Source: Shewanella nanhaiensis (GTDB taxonomy: Bacteria > Pseudomonadota > Gammaproteobacteria > Enterobacterales > Shewanellaceae). Taken from it: a DNA stretch of 64,000 nucleotides. This document shows, one piece after another, positions 17,699-27,705 of the stretch; position 1 is the first letter of the stretch; every line of letters begins with the position of its first letter. The notes below the pieces were generated by a model. The model worked only from the letters and a program-made list of their open reading frames with translations, had not been told where the DNA came from and ran no database searches. The position numbers and the translations under genes are program-made. The DNA lies in assembly GCF_019457885.1 (NCBI RefSeq), contig NZ_JAHZST010000003.1:372001-436000 (forward strand). Direction: 5' to 3'.

Positions 17699-18652
17699 CT
17701 AACTCCCTTCTCCAACGACCAACTTATCTCTGTGTTTCTTAATCATAGGAAGTAACTGTAGAGAAGCCACCGACAAGATAATAATGGCAATACCGCTTAA
17801 TGACAGGAAATTCAATTCATCACTCACAAAGGCATCAGGCCATAACCCTAAACTGACAACTAAAGCGGTAGCGCTAAAGCTCAACACTGGCGTTAACGCT
17901 AACATGGCACTCACTTGCGGCGTCGGCCAATACTTCATCGAAGCCCCAAAACAACCATATGCGATCAAAGTATTGATGGCACAAAAAATGGCAACCCACC
18001 ACTCATTAAGCGTCATCACTCCAAACTGAGTAAAGTCACTGAAAAACGCCATCACTAGCACGCCTAAACCATAGATAAACAGCAGGATATTATTAGGGTC
18101 TAACTTTTTCAGTAGTGATTTTTGCAGCAAAGCATAACTGGTCCAAGAACACACAGAGAATTGAATGATCATCACTCCAGTCCAAACAGCACTATTGTCC
18201 GATTGTGAAAAATCCAGATAAGGATGAAAAAATAGCAACATACCTAAGGCTAATGTCGCAAAACAGGCCATCTGAACCGCATTTAATCTCTCTTTAAAAA
18301 AGAGCATGCCACCGAAAGCCAGAAAAAAGGGAGCCGTCTGAAAATTTAGCTGTGCAGCCCCAGGCGCCAGATACGCCAAAGAGTAGACAAATGAGACGTA
18401 GTTGAACATGAGAAAGACGCCGGAAAAAGCAAGCTTCAACCAATCTCGAGACTTCAAAGATGCAAACTGCTTCAAGCTCCCGCTCACATACTGGATAACA
18501 AAGGTAATCAGCAGGGCAACCAGAAAGCGAAACCAGGTAAGGGTCACAGGGTCAATAAAGCTCGCAGACAGCTTTAGCGCTATCGGAAGAATGCCCCAAA
18601 AAAGAACCGCCGTTGAGATAAAGAAAAAACCTAGTTTGAAATTCGCTTGCAC
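17699..18652 (-). CDS. DMT-superfamily (EamA) transporter
   Basis: 317 residues from a GTG at 18652, preferred over the GTG at 18658 because AGG sits 9 nt before it. Ten predicted membrane helices form two EamA repeats; the first has W-G-I-L-P-I-A-L-K-L and W-F-R-F-L-V-A-L, the second starts near residue 155. Members export metabolites or amino acids across the inner membrane; the substrate is unknown. The C-terminus is short and basic. It converges with the hybrid kinase gene, whose stop is 13 nt away. Confidence 0.85.
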   Translation of the reverse strand: MQANFKLGFFFISTAVLFWGILPIALKLSASFIDPVTLTWFRFLVALLITFVIQYVSGSLKQFASLKSRDWLKLAFSGVFLMFNYVSFVYSLAYLAPGAAQLNFQTAPFFLAFGGMLFFKERLNAVQMACFATLALGMLLFFHPYLDFSQSDNSAVWTGVMIIQFSVCSWTSYALLQKSLLKKLDPNNILLFIYGLGVLVMAFFSDFTQFGVMTLNEWWVAIFCAINTLIAYGCFGASMKYWPTPQVSAMLALTPVLSFSATALVVSLGLWPDAFVSDELNFLSLSGIAIIILSVASLQLLPMIKKHRDKLVVGEGS

Positions 18653-18732
18653 TAGCACTTACCTGCTTATTGGATCAGCAGGCATCTTGCATCAACAAAA
18701 GGGAATATGCCATTCAATTAAATATTATTAAT

Positions 18733-18757
18733 CCACAACCACAACCACAACCACAAC
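18733..18757. repeat. Hexanucleotide microsatellite
   Basis: Four copies of CCACAA in tandem, then CC, upstream of the DMT gene in an AT-rich gap. Such runs are prone to slippage; here it is not inside a coding frame. Confidence 0.85.
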
Positions 18758-18815
18758 CCAAATTTTATCCTGCAAAAATTAATAGATGAAAACCTGATGT
18801 TTGTACCAATAGGGC

Positions 18816-19640
18816 TTAATCTGTAATAGTTTTAAAAATAATAAGTTGACTTTCATTCACACTCGTTAAAGCCTCCCAAGGAGATGCCTCAGCATAGTCT
18901 TGATAGGCTTGGAGCATCACTGGCGGGAACTGGGTTTTATGACTTGCCATCGCACGAACTCTTTGTGCTTGGTAGCCTACAACATCAAGTTTAATGCTGA
19001 TATCAGCATCTGCAACAGGTCTCGCAATGCGGTAGTTAAGGTCAAACTTACTCGCAGATAGCGCTAAAATCTCAGCTTGTGATTGAGATACGGCAAAGTA
19101 GGCGGCAAGCGTAGAGAAATGCTCGCTTACCAAGGCGTTGAGTGCTTTATGGTCTCGATTATCTGTGATCCCGCCTCGAGCAAAAGTAAGCACTATTTTA
19201 GGGGCGATCTGCTCTACAAGAGTAGTGAGCTTACGTTTAACCTCTTGCTCATACTCGGTAACTTTGCCATCAGGAAACCTTAAGAAGATAGGTGGTTTTA
19301 GCCCTAAGATAGCAGAGGCTTGACGCGCTTCAAACTCTCTTACACTAGCCAGTTCAACACCGGTAAGTCCTTGACCTGAGTGATCGCTTCCAGCATCACC
19401 AGAGGTCACATAGACAGGCGTCACTTGCACACCTCTAGCAGCTAATGTTGCCAAGGTGCCTGAGATCCACGTTTCATCATCGGGGTGAGCAAACAATGCG
19501 ATGACAGAAAAGGAAGGTACTGCTTCTGTTTTATTCATCAAGGTGTTCTGGTTAAGGTTTGGTTGTAGTGTTTGCAAACAACAACCGCTCACGGTGATCA
19601 CAATAAACAAAACAGGCAATATTAATCTGAGATATAACAC
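18816..19640 (-). CDS. PIG-L family deacetylase, lipoprotein
   Basis: 274 residues. The signal peptide ends V-S-G-C with lipid-bearing Cys20 (a second Cys follows). The zinc motif A-H-P-D-D-E is at 51-56, followed by G-D-A-G-S-D, F-P-D-G, and the third metal/substrate motif D-N-R-D-H-K-A-L near residue 166. This is the LmbE/PIG-L fold, which removes acetyl groups from N-acetylglucosaminyl compounds using zinc. Secretion as a lipoprotein points to a cell-envelope or external sugar substrate. It stands alone, with a repeat-containing secreted protein upstream on the same strand. Confidence 0.85.
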   Translation of the reverse strand: MLYLRLILPVLFIVITVSGCCLQTLQPNLNQNTLMNKTEAVPSFSVIALFAHPDDETWISGTLATLAARGVQVTPVYVTSGDAGSDHSGQGLTGVELASVREFEARQASAILGLKPPIFLRFPDGKVTEYEQEVKRKLTTLVEQIAPKIVLTFARGGITDNRDHKALNALVSEHFSTLAAYFAVSQSQAEILALSASKFDLNYRIARPVADADISIKLDVVGYQAQRVRAMASHKTQFPPVMLQAYQDYAEASPWEALTSVNESQLIIFKTITD

Positions 19641-19704
19641 CTATTCTGCGCCCTCTGCCTAGTTCACACTAATACTAAGCATAGTCAAATTACCTGAACA
19701 GAAG

Positions 19705-20193
19705 TTAGATCATCAGGTACACAGAGGCAATAAAAGCGTTTTTAAAACTGTCTCCTCCTCTCACTGCGGCATCGGCAGTATTAGTGTAATTATTAATAAG
19801 CCAGATAAAACCATCGTGAGATACATTTGCGTCAGGCGTGTCGGTATCATTGCCCTTTAACCAAACATTGCCTAGCTTATCTAACTTAGCGTCTGGCTCT
19901 TGTGACATATCACCACTTAGCCAGATCTGGTTATCGCGGCAGATGATGAGATCACTTTTTGCTTCATTTATTTGACTGCTTCGCTGCGATTGGAGCTGCA
20001 CTATAGGTTGAGTATTTTTAACGAATGCATCGGGTAAGGTACCGCTATTTCCCTTCAACCACAGCTCACCGGATGGCTTTATCACAGCATCAGGTATAGC
20101 GCTATGATTGCCTTTTATCCAAAGCAGTGACTCAGCCATGGAAGCAGGCGCAAAACAGATAAGTAGAGACACAAGTAATATGCGAAATTTCAT
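19705..20193 (-). CDS. Secreted protein of 20-residue W-L-K-G-N repeats
   Basis: 162 residues from ATG 20193 (a codon at 20205 is in frame). A signal peptide ends near A-S-M-A. The mature part is five imperfect repeats of about 20 residues with the pattern hydrophobic-W-(I/L)-(K/S)-G-(N/D)-x4-(P/A)-D-A-x-(V/L)-x3-G. Repeats 2 and 3 are separated by a Q/S-rich stretch with one Cys. The regular Trp and Gly suggest a beta-repeat fold in the periplasm or outside the cell. I do not recognise the family; no function can be given. Confidence 0.65.
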   Translation of the reverse strand: MKFRILLVSLLICFAPASMAESLLWIKGNHSAIPDAVIKPSGELWLKGNSGTLPDAFVKNTQPIVQLQSQRSSQINEAKSDLIICRDNQIWLSGDMSQEPDAKLDKLGNVWLKGNDTDTPDANVSHDGFIWLINNYTNTADAAVRGGDSFKNAFIASVYLMI

Positions 20194-20336
20194 TAAGCCG
20201 TCCAATTTAAACTATGCAACAGGGCAAGAATACTCCACCACCATTGAATATAAGCTGAACCAGACACAACTAACAAGCGAGTATACATGTGAGTACCAAT
20301 TGATATAATCACTTTACATTTTGTAGAGGTGAACCC

Positions 20337-20747
20337 ATGATCTATTTTAATAATTTACAAGGTCGAGATTACAACAGCGTATATAACGAGACGATAAAAT
20401 CTAGAGCTCAAGGGGATGATCCTATTATTTTCGATCTCGATGACACGCAAATCGCTAACGCAATGAATCATGATTGGCAATATGTCACTAAAGGACAAAT
20501 GGCCATGGTCGTACAAGGGGATAAGAAGCTCAATTCCACAGTGTATAAGATCACCAAAATTGAGCGGATAGAAGATGCCATAACACAGAGTTCAGGCTAT
20601 TTGGTGAGAGGAGCTGTCATCAGCAAGCTAGCCGTTAAAGGCAGCAGGTATAACATCTCATTCATGCTGCAAGGCGTCAGCCATAAAAGGCTTACTGATG
20701 GCTGTTTTCAACGTGACGTAAACCTGATCTCTGCCGAAAACTATTAA
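20337..20747 (+). CDS. Uncharacterised 136-residue protein
   Basis: A good ribosome site (AGAGGTGA) precedes the ATG by 5 nt. The protein is soluble, with no signal peptide: N-terminal helix region Y-N-S-V-Y-N-E-T-I-K-S, then a beta-rich part with G-Q-M-A-M-V-V-Q-G-D and Y-L-V-R-G-A-V-I-S-K-L. This could be a small barrel or a PUA-like fold, but I do not recognise the family. It is convergent with the CWC gene (12 nt between stops). Confidence 0.65.
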   Translation: MIYFNNLQGRDYNSVYNETIKSRAQGDDPIIFDLDDTQIANAMNHDWQYVTKGQMAMVVQGDKKLNSTVYKITKIERIEDAITQSSGYLVRGAVISKLAVKGSRYNISFMLQGVSHKRLTDGCFQRDVNLISAENY

Positions 20748-20758
20748 ATAAGAAACCT

Positions 20759-20977
20759 TTACTCTAGCCTCGTAATACCTAGCTCTAACTCTTGTTTAAT
20801 CCTTGCGAGACAGTCTTGGCAGATACAGCTGCTAGCATCGGTTAACTCTTTCACAGTCGCTTTAGGTGGAAAGCTGGCTGTTTGACACCAACACTCATCA
20901 ATACTTCCATTAGCACTGACTGCGCATAGATTTTTGTTTCGGCACAGTGGGCAGAAGGTAGCGGATGTTTGAATCAT
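20759..20977 (-). CDS. Cysteine-rich CWC-family protein
   Basis: 72 residues with C-P-L-C at 9-12, C-A-V near 18, the hallmark C-W-C at 34-36, and C-I-C-Q-D-C near the C-terminus. The paired cysteines indicate a small metal-binding (probably zinc) fold; the name comes from the C-W-C triplet. Function is unknown in the family. It may be transcribed after the hydrolase gene on the same strand. Confidence 0.8.
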   Translation of the reverse strand: MIQTSATFCPLCRNKNLCAVSANGSIDECWCQTASFPPKATVKELTDASSCICQDCLARIKQELELGITRLE

Positions 20978-21044
20978 AGGTTCACCTTAATGAAAGAAAA
21001 AGGGTTTGATGACCTAAGCCGCAAACAGAGAAAATATTGCATAA

Positions 21045-21668
21045 CTAACGCTCTAACATTTTATCTGAAAGCCTTGCTAGTTCAGTTTGCATCGAAGTTG
21101 GCTCCTTTAACAGTTTTGGATTACATAGGAGATCAATATATTGCGAAGATGCAAACTTATGATAAGCCGAAGAGTAAAAGTTAATGAAACCGTGACCATA
21201 CTGTGTTTGACTAAGCATCAGCAATGATTTTTTAGCTAAACTCACCATCACAGCACCCAGATCAAAATGCGATTCAAAGGCGGGGAAAACAAGGCTGACA
21301 GGGACACTAGGATTCACAGCTAAATGGTGCCGTATTTGACTGGGATAGAAACCAATTAGCTGTGATACAGCATCAGGACTAAGCCTATCAAGTGCTTTCC
21401 AAGCCGCCGAGGCGCCAGCACTAAAGCCAATTACAACACAGGGACAATCAGCAGTCTCAAGCTTGCTTATCACCAAATCACAATACGGTTTATGACCACA
21501 CTCAGCCATAAAGCTTTCATAGGCGACAGACTCGCTCATAAACTGTCGCCCAACACCGCAATAGGGGTCAAGCACTTCACACGCCCAACCTGCTCTAGCG
21601 ATCCCTTGTTGAATCTGTAATAGGTGCTCAGTTACACCAAAAATATCTGTGATTAAGATAACTTTCAA
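21045..21668 (-). CDS. Alpha/beta hydrolase, dienelactone-hydrolase-like
   Basis: 207 residues. The nucleophile elbow is G-F-S-A-G-A near residue 82 (Ser), and the candidate catalytic His is in Y-G-H-G-F near 160. The N-terminus M-K-V-I-L-I-T-D-I-F-G resembles dienelactone hydrolases. There is no signal peptide, so it is a cytoplasmic esterase or hydrolase of unknown substrate. It overlaps the upstream lipoprotein gene by 4 nt, so the two are probably translated together. Confidence 0.75.
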   Translation of the reverse strand: MKVILITDIFGVTEHLLQIQQGIARAGWACEVLDPYCGVGRQFMSESVAYESFMAECGHKPYCDLVISKLETADCPCVVIGFSAGASAAWKALDRLSPDAVSQLIGFYPSQIRHHLAVNPSVPVSLVFPAFESHFDLGAVMVSLAKKSLLMLSQTQYGHGFINFYSSAYHKFASSQYIDLLCNPKLLKEPTSMQTELARLSDKMLER

Positions 21669-22048
21669 AGGGAGCCATCTCTAACAATATAAGCTAAAGC
21701 ACGGCACTCTAAATAGGCATTACAACCGGCATTAGAATCAAAGCACTCCATTACAGTATAACCATTGCCCCCAAGTCCTACAGTTTTATAACGCAAGTCA
21801 GTGGCTAACAAGGAGCGTGAAGGAGTTGGTTTAGATAACCCAGCTTGGCAATATGATGACCTTATCTCTCCAAGGAACTCTTTTTCACGACGAGAAATCT
21901 CTTCTGCCGTAAACTCTCTAATGTCAGAAGCCGCTATAGACCTAGCTGCAACCTCACCAATTTCAGGACTAATATGAGTTCGAAACGTGAGGTTACTGCA
22001 CGCGCTAAGCAATAATAAACTCAAAAAACTCAGCTTCCATGTTTTCAT
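21665..22048 (-). CDS. Small lipoprotein of unknown function
   Basis: 127 residues. The signal peptide ends in lipobox L-S-A-C (Cys17). The mature part has further Cys residues (C-Q-A-G, M-E-C-F, A-G-C-N-A-Y-L-E-C-R) that could form disulfides in the periplasm. No family was recognised. Its stop overlaps the start of the hydrolase gene (ATGA). Confidence 0.7.
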   Translation of the reverse strand: MKTWKLSFLSLLLLSACSNLTFRTHISPEIGEVAARSIAASDIREFTAEEISRREKEFLGEIRSSYCQAGLSKPTPSRSLLATDLRYKTVGLGGNGYTVMECFDSNAGCNAYLECRALAYIVRDGSL

Positions 22049-22100
22049 CCAGTTATCCTTAAAGTGTTTTTTACACCTTACAACAAGCTTATATCAGATA

Positions 22101-22131
22101 CAAAAATGCCCTACCTGTCACGGTAGGGCAT
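22101..22131 (-). terminator. Terminator of metF
   Basis: A 10-bp stem ATGCCCTACC (22106-22115) pairs with 22122-22131 around a 6-nt loop. The A-run at 22102-22106 gives the minus-strand T-run. It lies about 60 nt after metF. Confidence 0.85.
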
Positions 22132-22192
22132 CTATATTATTCTATTAAACTTAACTCATCACTCAGAGCATCTGTTCTCGTAACTTAATACT

Positions 22193-23119
<927 letters not shown>

Positions 23120-23150
23120 TTAATCGAGTTAAGTCACAGAGTTCTCTTTT

Positions 23151-23174
23151 AGACGTTTGGACGTCTATACATCC
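23151..23174. promoter_or_regulatory. MetJ operator of metF (three tandem boxes)
   Basis: AGACGTTT, GGACGTCT and ATACATCC stand head to tail in 8-bp register and match the MetJ box consensus AGACGTCT at 7, 7 and 4 of 8 positions. Pairs of MetJ dimers bind such tandem boxes. Confidence 0.85.
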
Positions 23175-23260
23175 ATATTAGAGAAACTAGGTTTGAAGTC
23201 AATAGCTAAAAGAGGACTAATGCCAATTTTATTAAATAAGATATAACGGGGTGTAACGAG

Positions 23261-23460
23261 ATAGTGACTTCGTCACTGCGAGTTAGGGCTTCGACCTACG
23301 AGAAAAAGAAAAGTCAGCTAGCAGTGAGGCTACTACTAGCTCAAGAACAGTCAAAAGCAAAGTGATTGTGCTTTTCTCGCAGCCAACTTGTTGGCGTCCT
23401 CGAAGTGAGCCTGCGAACAGACTCAAAGCGAAGCGCTCTCGAAGCAAAGCGCCCTTCGTT
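23261..23460 (+). repeat. Intergenic repeat, copy A (metL-metF gap)
   Basis: This stretch is related to the sequence at 28441-28650. The best block, 23376-23396 (CTCGCAGCCAACTTGTTGGCG), differs by one base from 28561-28581 and is followed in both by CTCGAAG. Both also share CGAGAAA(A/G)AGAA and GAGCCTGC(G/A)AAC. It has a short hairpin AGTGAC-TTC-GTCACT at 23263-23277. Noncoding; function unknown. Confidence 0.6.
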
Positions 23461-23465
23461 ACTCT

Positions 23466-25859
23466 TTATTCCTGAACCAGATCTCGGCAAATTTGGGCCA
23501 GATCCGATTGTACAGCGGCTGCCGTGACCTCACGCCCAGCTCCTGGGCCACGAATAATAAGCGGGTTATCCTGGTAAAAGGAGCTACGAATAACAAACAC
23601 GTTATCACCTGGAGTTAAATTGGCATAAGCGTGCTCTCTATCTACCCACTCTATCCCCACCTCAGCCTTTAACTCACCATCGATAAAGTCCAGTCCCGCC
23701 ACATATCTCAGCACCTTATTCAGCTCAGCTGCGCTGTTAAACTGCGCTAGCATCTCCTCATCGAGTTCAGAGATACGAGCTAAAAACTGCTCTAGAGGGA
23801 TATCGGCTAACTCGGCAGGCACGAGAGAGTTAAGTTTAATATCTTCAAGCTCGATATCATGGCCGATTTCGCGAGCTAAAATGAGTAGCTTGCGCTGCAT
23901 ATCACGACCTGAAAGATCGTCACGGGGATCGGGCTCTGTGATCCCTAAGCCTTTCGCTTCCAATACCAGCTGTGAAAACGGCTTCTCAGCATCATAGTTC
24001 TCAAACAACCAACACAAGGTGCCAGAGAAGATCCCCCCTACGGCTTCGATATTGTCGCCGCTATTGTGCAGATCATTTAAAGCATGTTGAACCGGTAAGC
24101 CTGCACCACAGCTAGCATTGTAGCGCCAAAACAGTCTGCGATTACCTAGCTGTTGTTTAAGCTCGTGATAGAAGGCCAGCGGCCCTGATCCTGCAAGTTT
24201 ATTGGCACTAACCACATGGATCCCACGAGCAAAAAACTCTGGATACTGCAACGTAAGATCGGCACTAGCACTAATATCAAGTGCAATAAGTTCATCACAC
24301 TCGAGGGCTTGAAGCTGCTCAAAAAGATGATCATACAACCAAGGCGTCGCTTGTTGATCAAACTCCTCCTTCCATGAACTCAGGCTAATCCCCTCCTCTT
24401 TAAGGAGAGCTTTTTTTGAGCTCAATAAGCCCACCAGCTCGACACTGGCCTCTAGCTCTTTATTCAATGAGGTGCGCGCTCGGGTGAAGAGGTCGACCCA
24501 AGCTTCACCAATATTACCCACACCTAGAAGCAGTACTCCAATACGTTTACGAGGTCCTGCGCAGCGACGATGAACTTTCTGAGTCAAGAGGTTAACCTGA
24601 CCAAAAGGCACTAAGGTCACTAGACTCAAGCCATCATTAAATAGTGGCCGCGCATCACGACTTAGCAAACGAGCAAATCCTCGGCGATAGAGATTTGAGT
24701 CGGCGCTAACAAGCGCGACTAACCCCAGATCCTCACGCACTCGGATATCGGCAATACCCAGAGGCTCAGCATTAAGCTCCAGTATCGATTGCACCTGTTT
24801 GCTGTTCTCATTCGTAAACGCCAACTCCACTCGGTTTTGCGCTAACTTCCAATGGGCTAACGGGATCAACCCCGCTTCGGCTAACAGCTCGATAACGCTT
24901 TGCAGTCCGGCTGTCAGTCTGAAATTAAATAGTGATACTGAAGATAGATTTGTTACAACCGGTGCACTGGCTGATGAACTCTTTGGTGCAATAAGAGTAA
25001 AGTCGGTATGTGATGCGTAACTTGAACGCACTGCTAAGCTCACATCGGTATCAAACAGGGGCTGCAGTGAGCGGTTATGCAGTACAGGGGAGCCTAAATG
25101 AGCCAGACGGTTCGCCTCATCTAACGAGAGGCTCTTAAGCAGCTTGGCATCATTAATCTTATTAGGGTCGGCATTAAATACCCCTTCGACATCGGTCCAG
25201 ATTGTCACTCGGCCAATATTGGCAAGGCTTGCGATTAAGGTGGCGCTGTAGTCTGAGCCATTACGACCAAGCAGTAGAGTCTCACCTTGGCTATTGGCGC
25301 AGATAAACCCGGTGATAATCAGTCTCTCATTGGGACTCTCATCTACACGCTTAAGCACCCGAGCACGGGACTCATCGACTCTTATTTGAGGAATAGCCCC
25401 CTCATCGGCAATCAACAAACTTCTAGCATCAATATCACTCGCCGCCACACCAGACTCTCGTAAAAGTGCGGCTAGCAAACGTGCTGACCAGCGCTCGCCG
25501 AAGCTCACCACTTCGCTGCGCTTGTATTCATTAAGGGAATCGAGAGAGAACAAGCTTATCAGCTGATACTTATCGATAGATAAACGTTCACGCAAGCTCC
25601 TTGCCTGCTCGTTAGAGAGCAGCTGCTCAATCAGATTCTGTTGAAAACTGATCAGCACCTGTAGCTCCTCTTGCCACAACTGAGACGAATCTTTTAACGC
25701 CAGTAGCTTATAAAGAAAATTGGTGCTCTTACCTGCGGCGGAGACAACGACCAGATCGTCGCTATTGCCGTGAGTGAGAAGGATATGAGCCACGCGGCGG
25801 TAACAATCAGCATCAGCCAGACTAGAACCACCAAATTTATGTAAATGACCACGCGCCAT
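23466..25859 (-). CDS. metL: MetL, bifunctional aspartokinase/homoserine dehydrogenase II
   Basis: 797 residues, typical for the fused enzyme. The kinase domain begins H-K-F-G-G-S-S-L-A near residue 7 and has G-R-N-G-S-D-Y-S-A-T-L. A regulatory linker (about 300-440) follows. The homoserine dehydrogenase domain begins G-V-L-L-L-G-V-G-N-I-G near 450 and has the catalytic region with S-G-T-L and G-L-G-I-T-E-P-D-P-R-D-D-L-S-G-R-D. It makes aspartyl phosphate and, after the Asd step, homoserine for methionine. It starts 21 nt after metB and shares the MetJ-controlled promoter. Confidence 0.97.
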   Translation of the reverse strand: MARGHLHKFGGSSLADADCYRRVAHILLTHGNSDDLVVVSAAGKSTNFLYKLLALKDSSQLWQEELQVLISFQQNLIEQLLSNEQARSLRERLSIDKYQLISLFSLDSLNEYKRSEVVSFGERWSARLLAALLRESGVAASDIDARSLLIADEGAIPQIRVDESRARVLKRVDESPNERLIITGFICANSQGETLLLGRNGSDYSATLIASLANIGRVTIWTDVEGVFNADPNKINDAKLLKSLSLDEANRLAHLGSPVLHNRSLQPLFDTDVSLAVRSSYASHTDFTLIAPKSSSASAPVVTNLSSVSLFNFRLTAGLQSVIELLAEAGLIPLAHWKLAQNRVELAFTNENSKQVQSILELNAEPLGIADIRVREDLGLVALVSADSNLYRRGFARLLSRDARPLFNDGLSLVTLVPFGQVNLLTQKVHRRCAGPRKRIGVLLLGVGNIGEAWVDLFTRARTSLNKELEASVELVGLLSSKKALLKEEGISLSSWKEEFDQQATPWLYDHLFEQLQALECDELIALDISASADLTLQYPEFFARGIHVVSANKLAGSGPLAFYHELKQQLGNRRLFWRYNASCGAGLPVQHALNDLHNSGDNIEAVGGIFSGTLCWLFENYDAEKPFSQLVLEAKGLGITEPDPRDDLSGRDMQRKLLILAREIGHDIELEDIKLNSLVPAELADIPLEQFLARISELDEEMLAQFNSAAELNKVLRYVAGLDFIDGELKAEVGIEWVDREHAYANLTPGDNVFVIRSSFYQDNPLIIRGPGAGREVTAAAVQSDLAQICRDLVQE

Positions 25860-25880
25860 CTCTAACTCCTACTAAACCAA

Positions 25881-27047
25881 TTAACAGCTGGCTGCAGATG
25901 CAGCAGTAAGACCTGCTTGAATATCTGCAACTAAATCATCAGCATCTTCAATACCGACAGAGAGGCGAATAAGGGTCTCTTTAACCCCGGCCTCGGCTCG
26001 TGCCTCTGGCTCCATCGCTCTATGGGTCATTGTCGCAGGAACCGCGACTAAACTCTCTACCCCACCTAAACTTTCTGCGACAGAAAACACAGAAAGTTGC
26101 GCTAAGAAGGCAACTAACTCGGCCTCTCCACCTTTTAACTCGAAACTGAGCATGGCACCGAAGCCTTTTTGCTGCTTAGCGGCAATCTCGTGACCGGGAT
26201 GATCTTTCAATCCAGGATAATACACCTTGTCGACGGCGCTGCTGTTTGTCAGCACCTCTAGCACTCGCTCAGCATTAGCTTGATGCTCTTTAATACGGAT
26301 AGGCAAGGTTCGAAGGCCGCGTAGAGCCAGATAGCTGTCAAACGCCGACCCTGTCAGCCCCAAGGTGTTTGACCACCAATGCAGTAACTCACCAAGCTCT
26401 GGATCTTTTGCCACCACAGCGCCACCCACAACATCGCTATGGCCATTAATATATTTAGTCGTCGAGTGGATCACGATATCAGCCCCTAAAAGAAGTGGCT
26501 GCTGCAAAATGGGAGAGAGGAAAGTGTTATCGACGACCACGAGCGCTTCAACCTCGTGACTTGCTTGCGCAATCGCCTCGATATCAACCACCCTTAGCAG
26601 TGGATTCGATGGTGTCTCAAGCCAAACCATCTTAGGTTTTAGGCCTATCGCCTCACTTAAAGCCTGACTGTCAGTTTGATCGACCACCGCCAGCTTAAAT
26701 TGACCCTTTTTAGCCAAATTAGTGAATAGTCTGTAGCTACCACCATAACAATCGTGAGGTACCACAAGCAGATCATCTGGACCTAACAAGCTAGTGGCTA
26801 AGGTTATGGCAGCCATTCCCGTACAGGTTACGACGCCAGTAGCTCCCTTCTCTAGGCCAGCAATGGCATCGCCTAGAATCGAGCGGGTTGGATTACCTGA
26901 GCGGCTGTAATCAAAATCTCTTGGTTTTTTATGCCCATCGAAGGAGTAATTAGTGGAAAGATAGATCGGCGGTACTACGGCACCATGTTGGGTATCGGAC
27001 TCAATCCCCTGACGCACGGCAATCGTGGCTAACTTACGTTCGGTCAT
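25881..27047 (-). CDS. metB: MetB, cystathionine gamma-synthase
   Basis: 388 residues. Cys/Met metabolism PLP-enzyme motifs: Y-S-R-S-G-N-P-T-R, the Y-G-G-S-Y loop, V-D-N-T-F-L-S-P, and the PLP lysine in H-S-T-T-K-Y-I-N-G-H-S-D near residue 198. It joins an activated homoserine to cysteine to make cystathionine. It is the first gene of metBL and is divergent from metJ across two MetJ operators, as in enterobacteria. Confidence 0.97.
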   Translation of the reverse strand: MTERKLATIAVRQGIESDTQHGAVVPPIYLSTNYSFDGHKKPRDFDYSRSGNPTRSILGDAIAGLEKGATGVVTCTGMAAITLATSLLGPDDLLVVPHDCYGGSYRLFTNLAKKGQFKLAVVDQTDSQALSEAIGLKPKMVWLETPSNPLLRVVDIEAIAQASHEVEALVVVDNTFLSPILQQPLLLGADIVIHSTTKYINGHSDVVGGAVVAKDPELGELLHWWSNTLGLTGSAFDSYLALRGLRTLPIRIKEHQANAERVLEVLTNSSAVDKVYYPGLKDHPGHEIAAKQQKGFGAMLSFELKGGEAELVAFLAQLSVFSVAESLGGVESLVAVPATMTHRAMEPEARAEAGVKETLIRLSVGIEDADDLVADIQAGLTAASAASC

Positions 27048-27103
27048 CTACTGCTCCTAATACTGACTACTTCACATCATACTTCATATCGACAAGAACA
27101 AAG

Positions 27104-27127
27104 AGATGTCTGGACGTCTAAATGTAC
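27104..27127. promoter_or_regulatory. MetJ operator on the metB side
   Basis: Three 8-bp boxes in register: AGATGTCT, GGACGTCT and AAATGTAC, matching AGACGTCT at 7, 7 and 4 positions. They lie 57-80 nt upstream of metB. Confidence 0.85.
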
Positions 27128-27155
27128 CTAAGAGTTACCTCTTCGTCAACCAATT

Positions 27156-27179
27156 AGACGTTTAGACGTCCGAACATAT
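27156..27179. promoter_or_regulatory. MetJ operator on the metJ side
   Basis: AGACGTTT, AGACGTCC and GAACATAT in 8-bp register, the first two with 6-7 of 8 consensus positions or better. It supports autoregulation of metJ, which starts 100 nt downstream. Confidence 0.8.
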
Positions 27180-27279
27180 GGAAATCTATTTGCATTTAAT
27201 GGAAATAAGAGGCAATAATTTGACTGTACAAATTAAAGGGTTAAAATCTGCCCCGAATTTTGAATTTACAGGTGAGTCA

Positions 27280-27594
27280 ATGACTGAGTGGAATGGCGAT
27301 TACATCAGCCCCTATGCTGAACACGGCAAAAAGAATGAACAGGTAAAGAAAATTACTGTTTCCATTCCTTTGAAAGTACTTAAGGTACTGACTGATGAAC
27401 GCACACGTCGTCAAGTCAACAACCTTCGTCACGCCACCAATAGTGAGCTGCTCTGTGAAGCTTTTTTGCATGCTTACACTGGTCAGCCACTGCCTAACGA
27501 TGAAGATCTTTCAAAAGACAAGCCCGACAGCATCCCAGCGGAAGTGAAACGCTTAATGGATGAGATGGGGATTGAGTGGGAAGATGTTGAGTAA
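27280..27594 (+). CDS. metJ: MetJ, methionine repressor
   Basis: 104 residues from ATG 27280 (ribosome site AGGTGA). The start is set by homology: E. coli MetJ begins M-A-E-W-S-G-E-Y and this begins M-T-E-W-N-G-D-Y. The ribbon-helix-helix strand is [12 protein letters not shown]; the S-adenosylmethionine site and core [15 protein letters not shown] are almost invariant. With SAM it represses met genes at tandem AGACGTCT boxes, of which three groups are in this window. The frame is open upstream to an ATG at 27178, but that codon lies within the operator. Confidence 0.98.
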   Translation: MTEWNGDYISPYAEHGKKNEQVKKITVSIPLKVLKVLTDERTRRQVNNLRHATNSELLCEAFLHAYTGQPLPNDEDLSKDKPDSIPAEVKRLMDEMGIEWEDVE

Positions 27595-27617
27595 GCTTAT
27601 ATAAATGTATACTCACC

Positions 27618-27650
27618 TCAGGGACCGCAATGCGGTCCCTGTTTGTTTTA
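27618..27650 (+). terminator. Terminator of metJ
   Basis: A 9-bp stem AGGGACCGC (27620-27628) pairs with GCGGTCCCT (27632-27640) around a 3-nt loop, then GTTTGTTTTA. It lies 25 nt after the metJ stop. Confidence 0.88.
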
Positions 27651-27705
27651 CTCTGTTATTTTTGTATTAATTTTCAATTTTGTGCTCGGCTAATGGACAT
27701 TCAAT

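Noticed and set aside
18733..18757. Phase-variation tract
   Set aside because: The CCACAA run lies between genes about 80 bp upstream of the DMT gene start and outside any clear promoter, so a switching role is not supported.
27178..27279. 34-residue N-terminal extension of MetJ
   Set aside because: The upstream ATG overlaps the MetJ boxes and lacks a ribosome site; MetJ homologues start at M-x-E-W.
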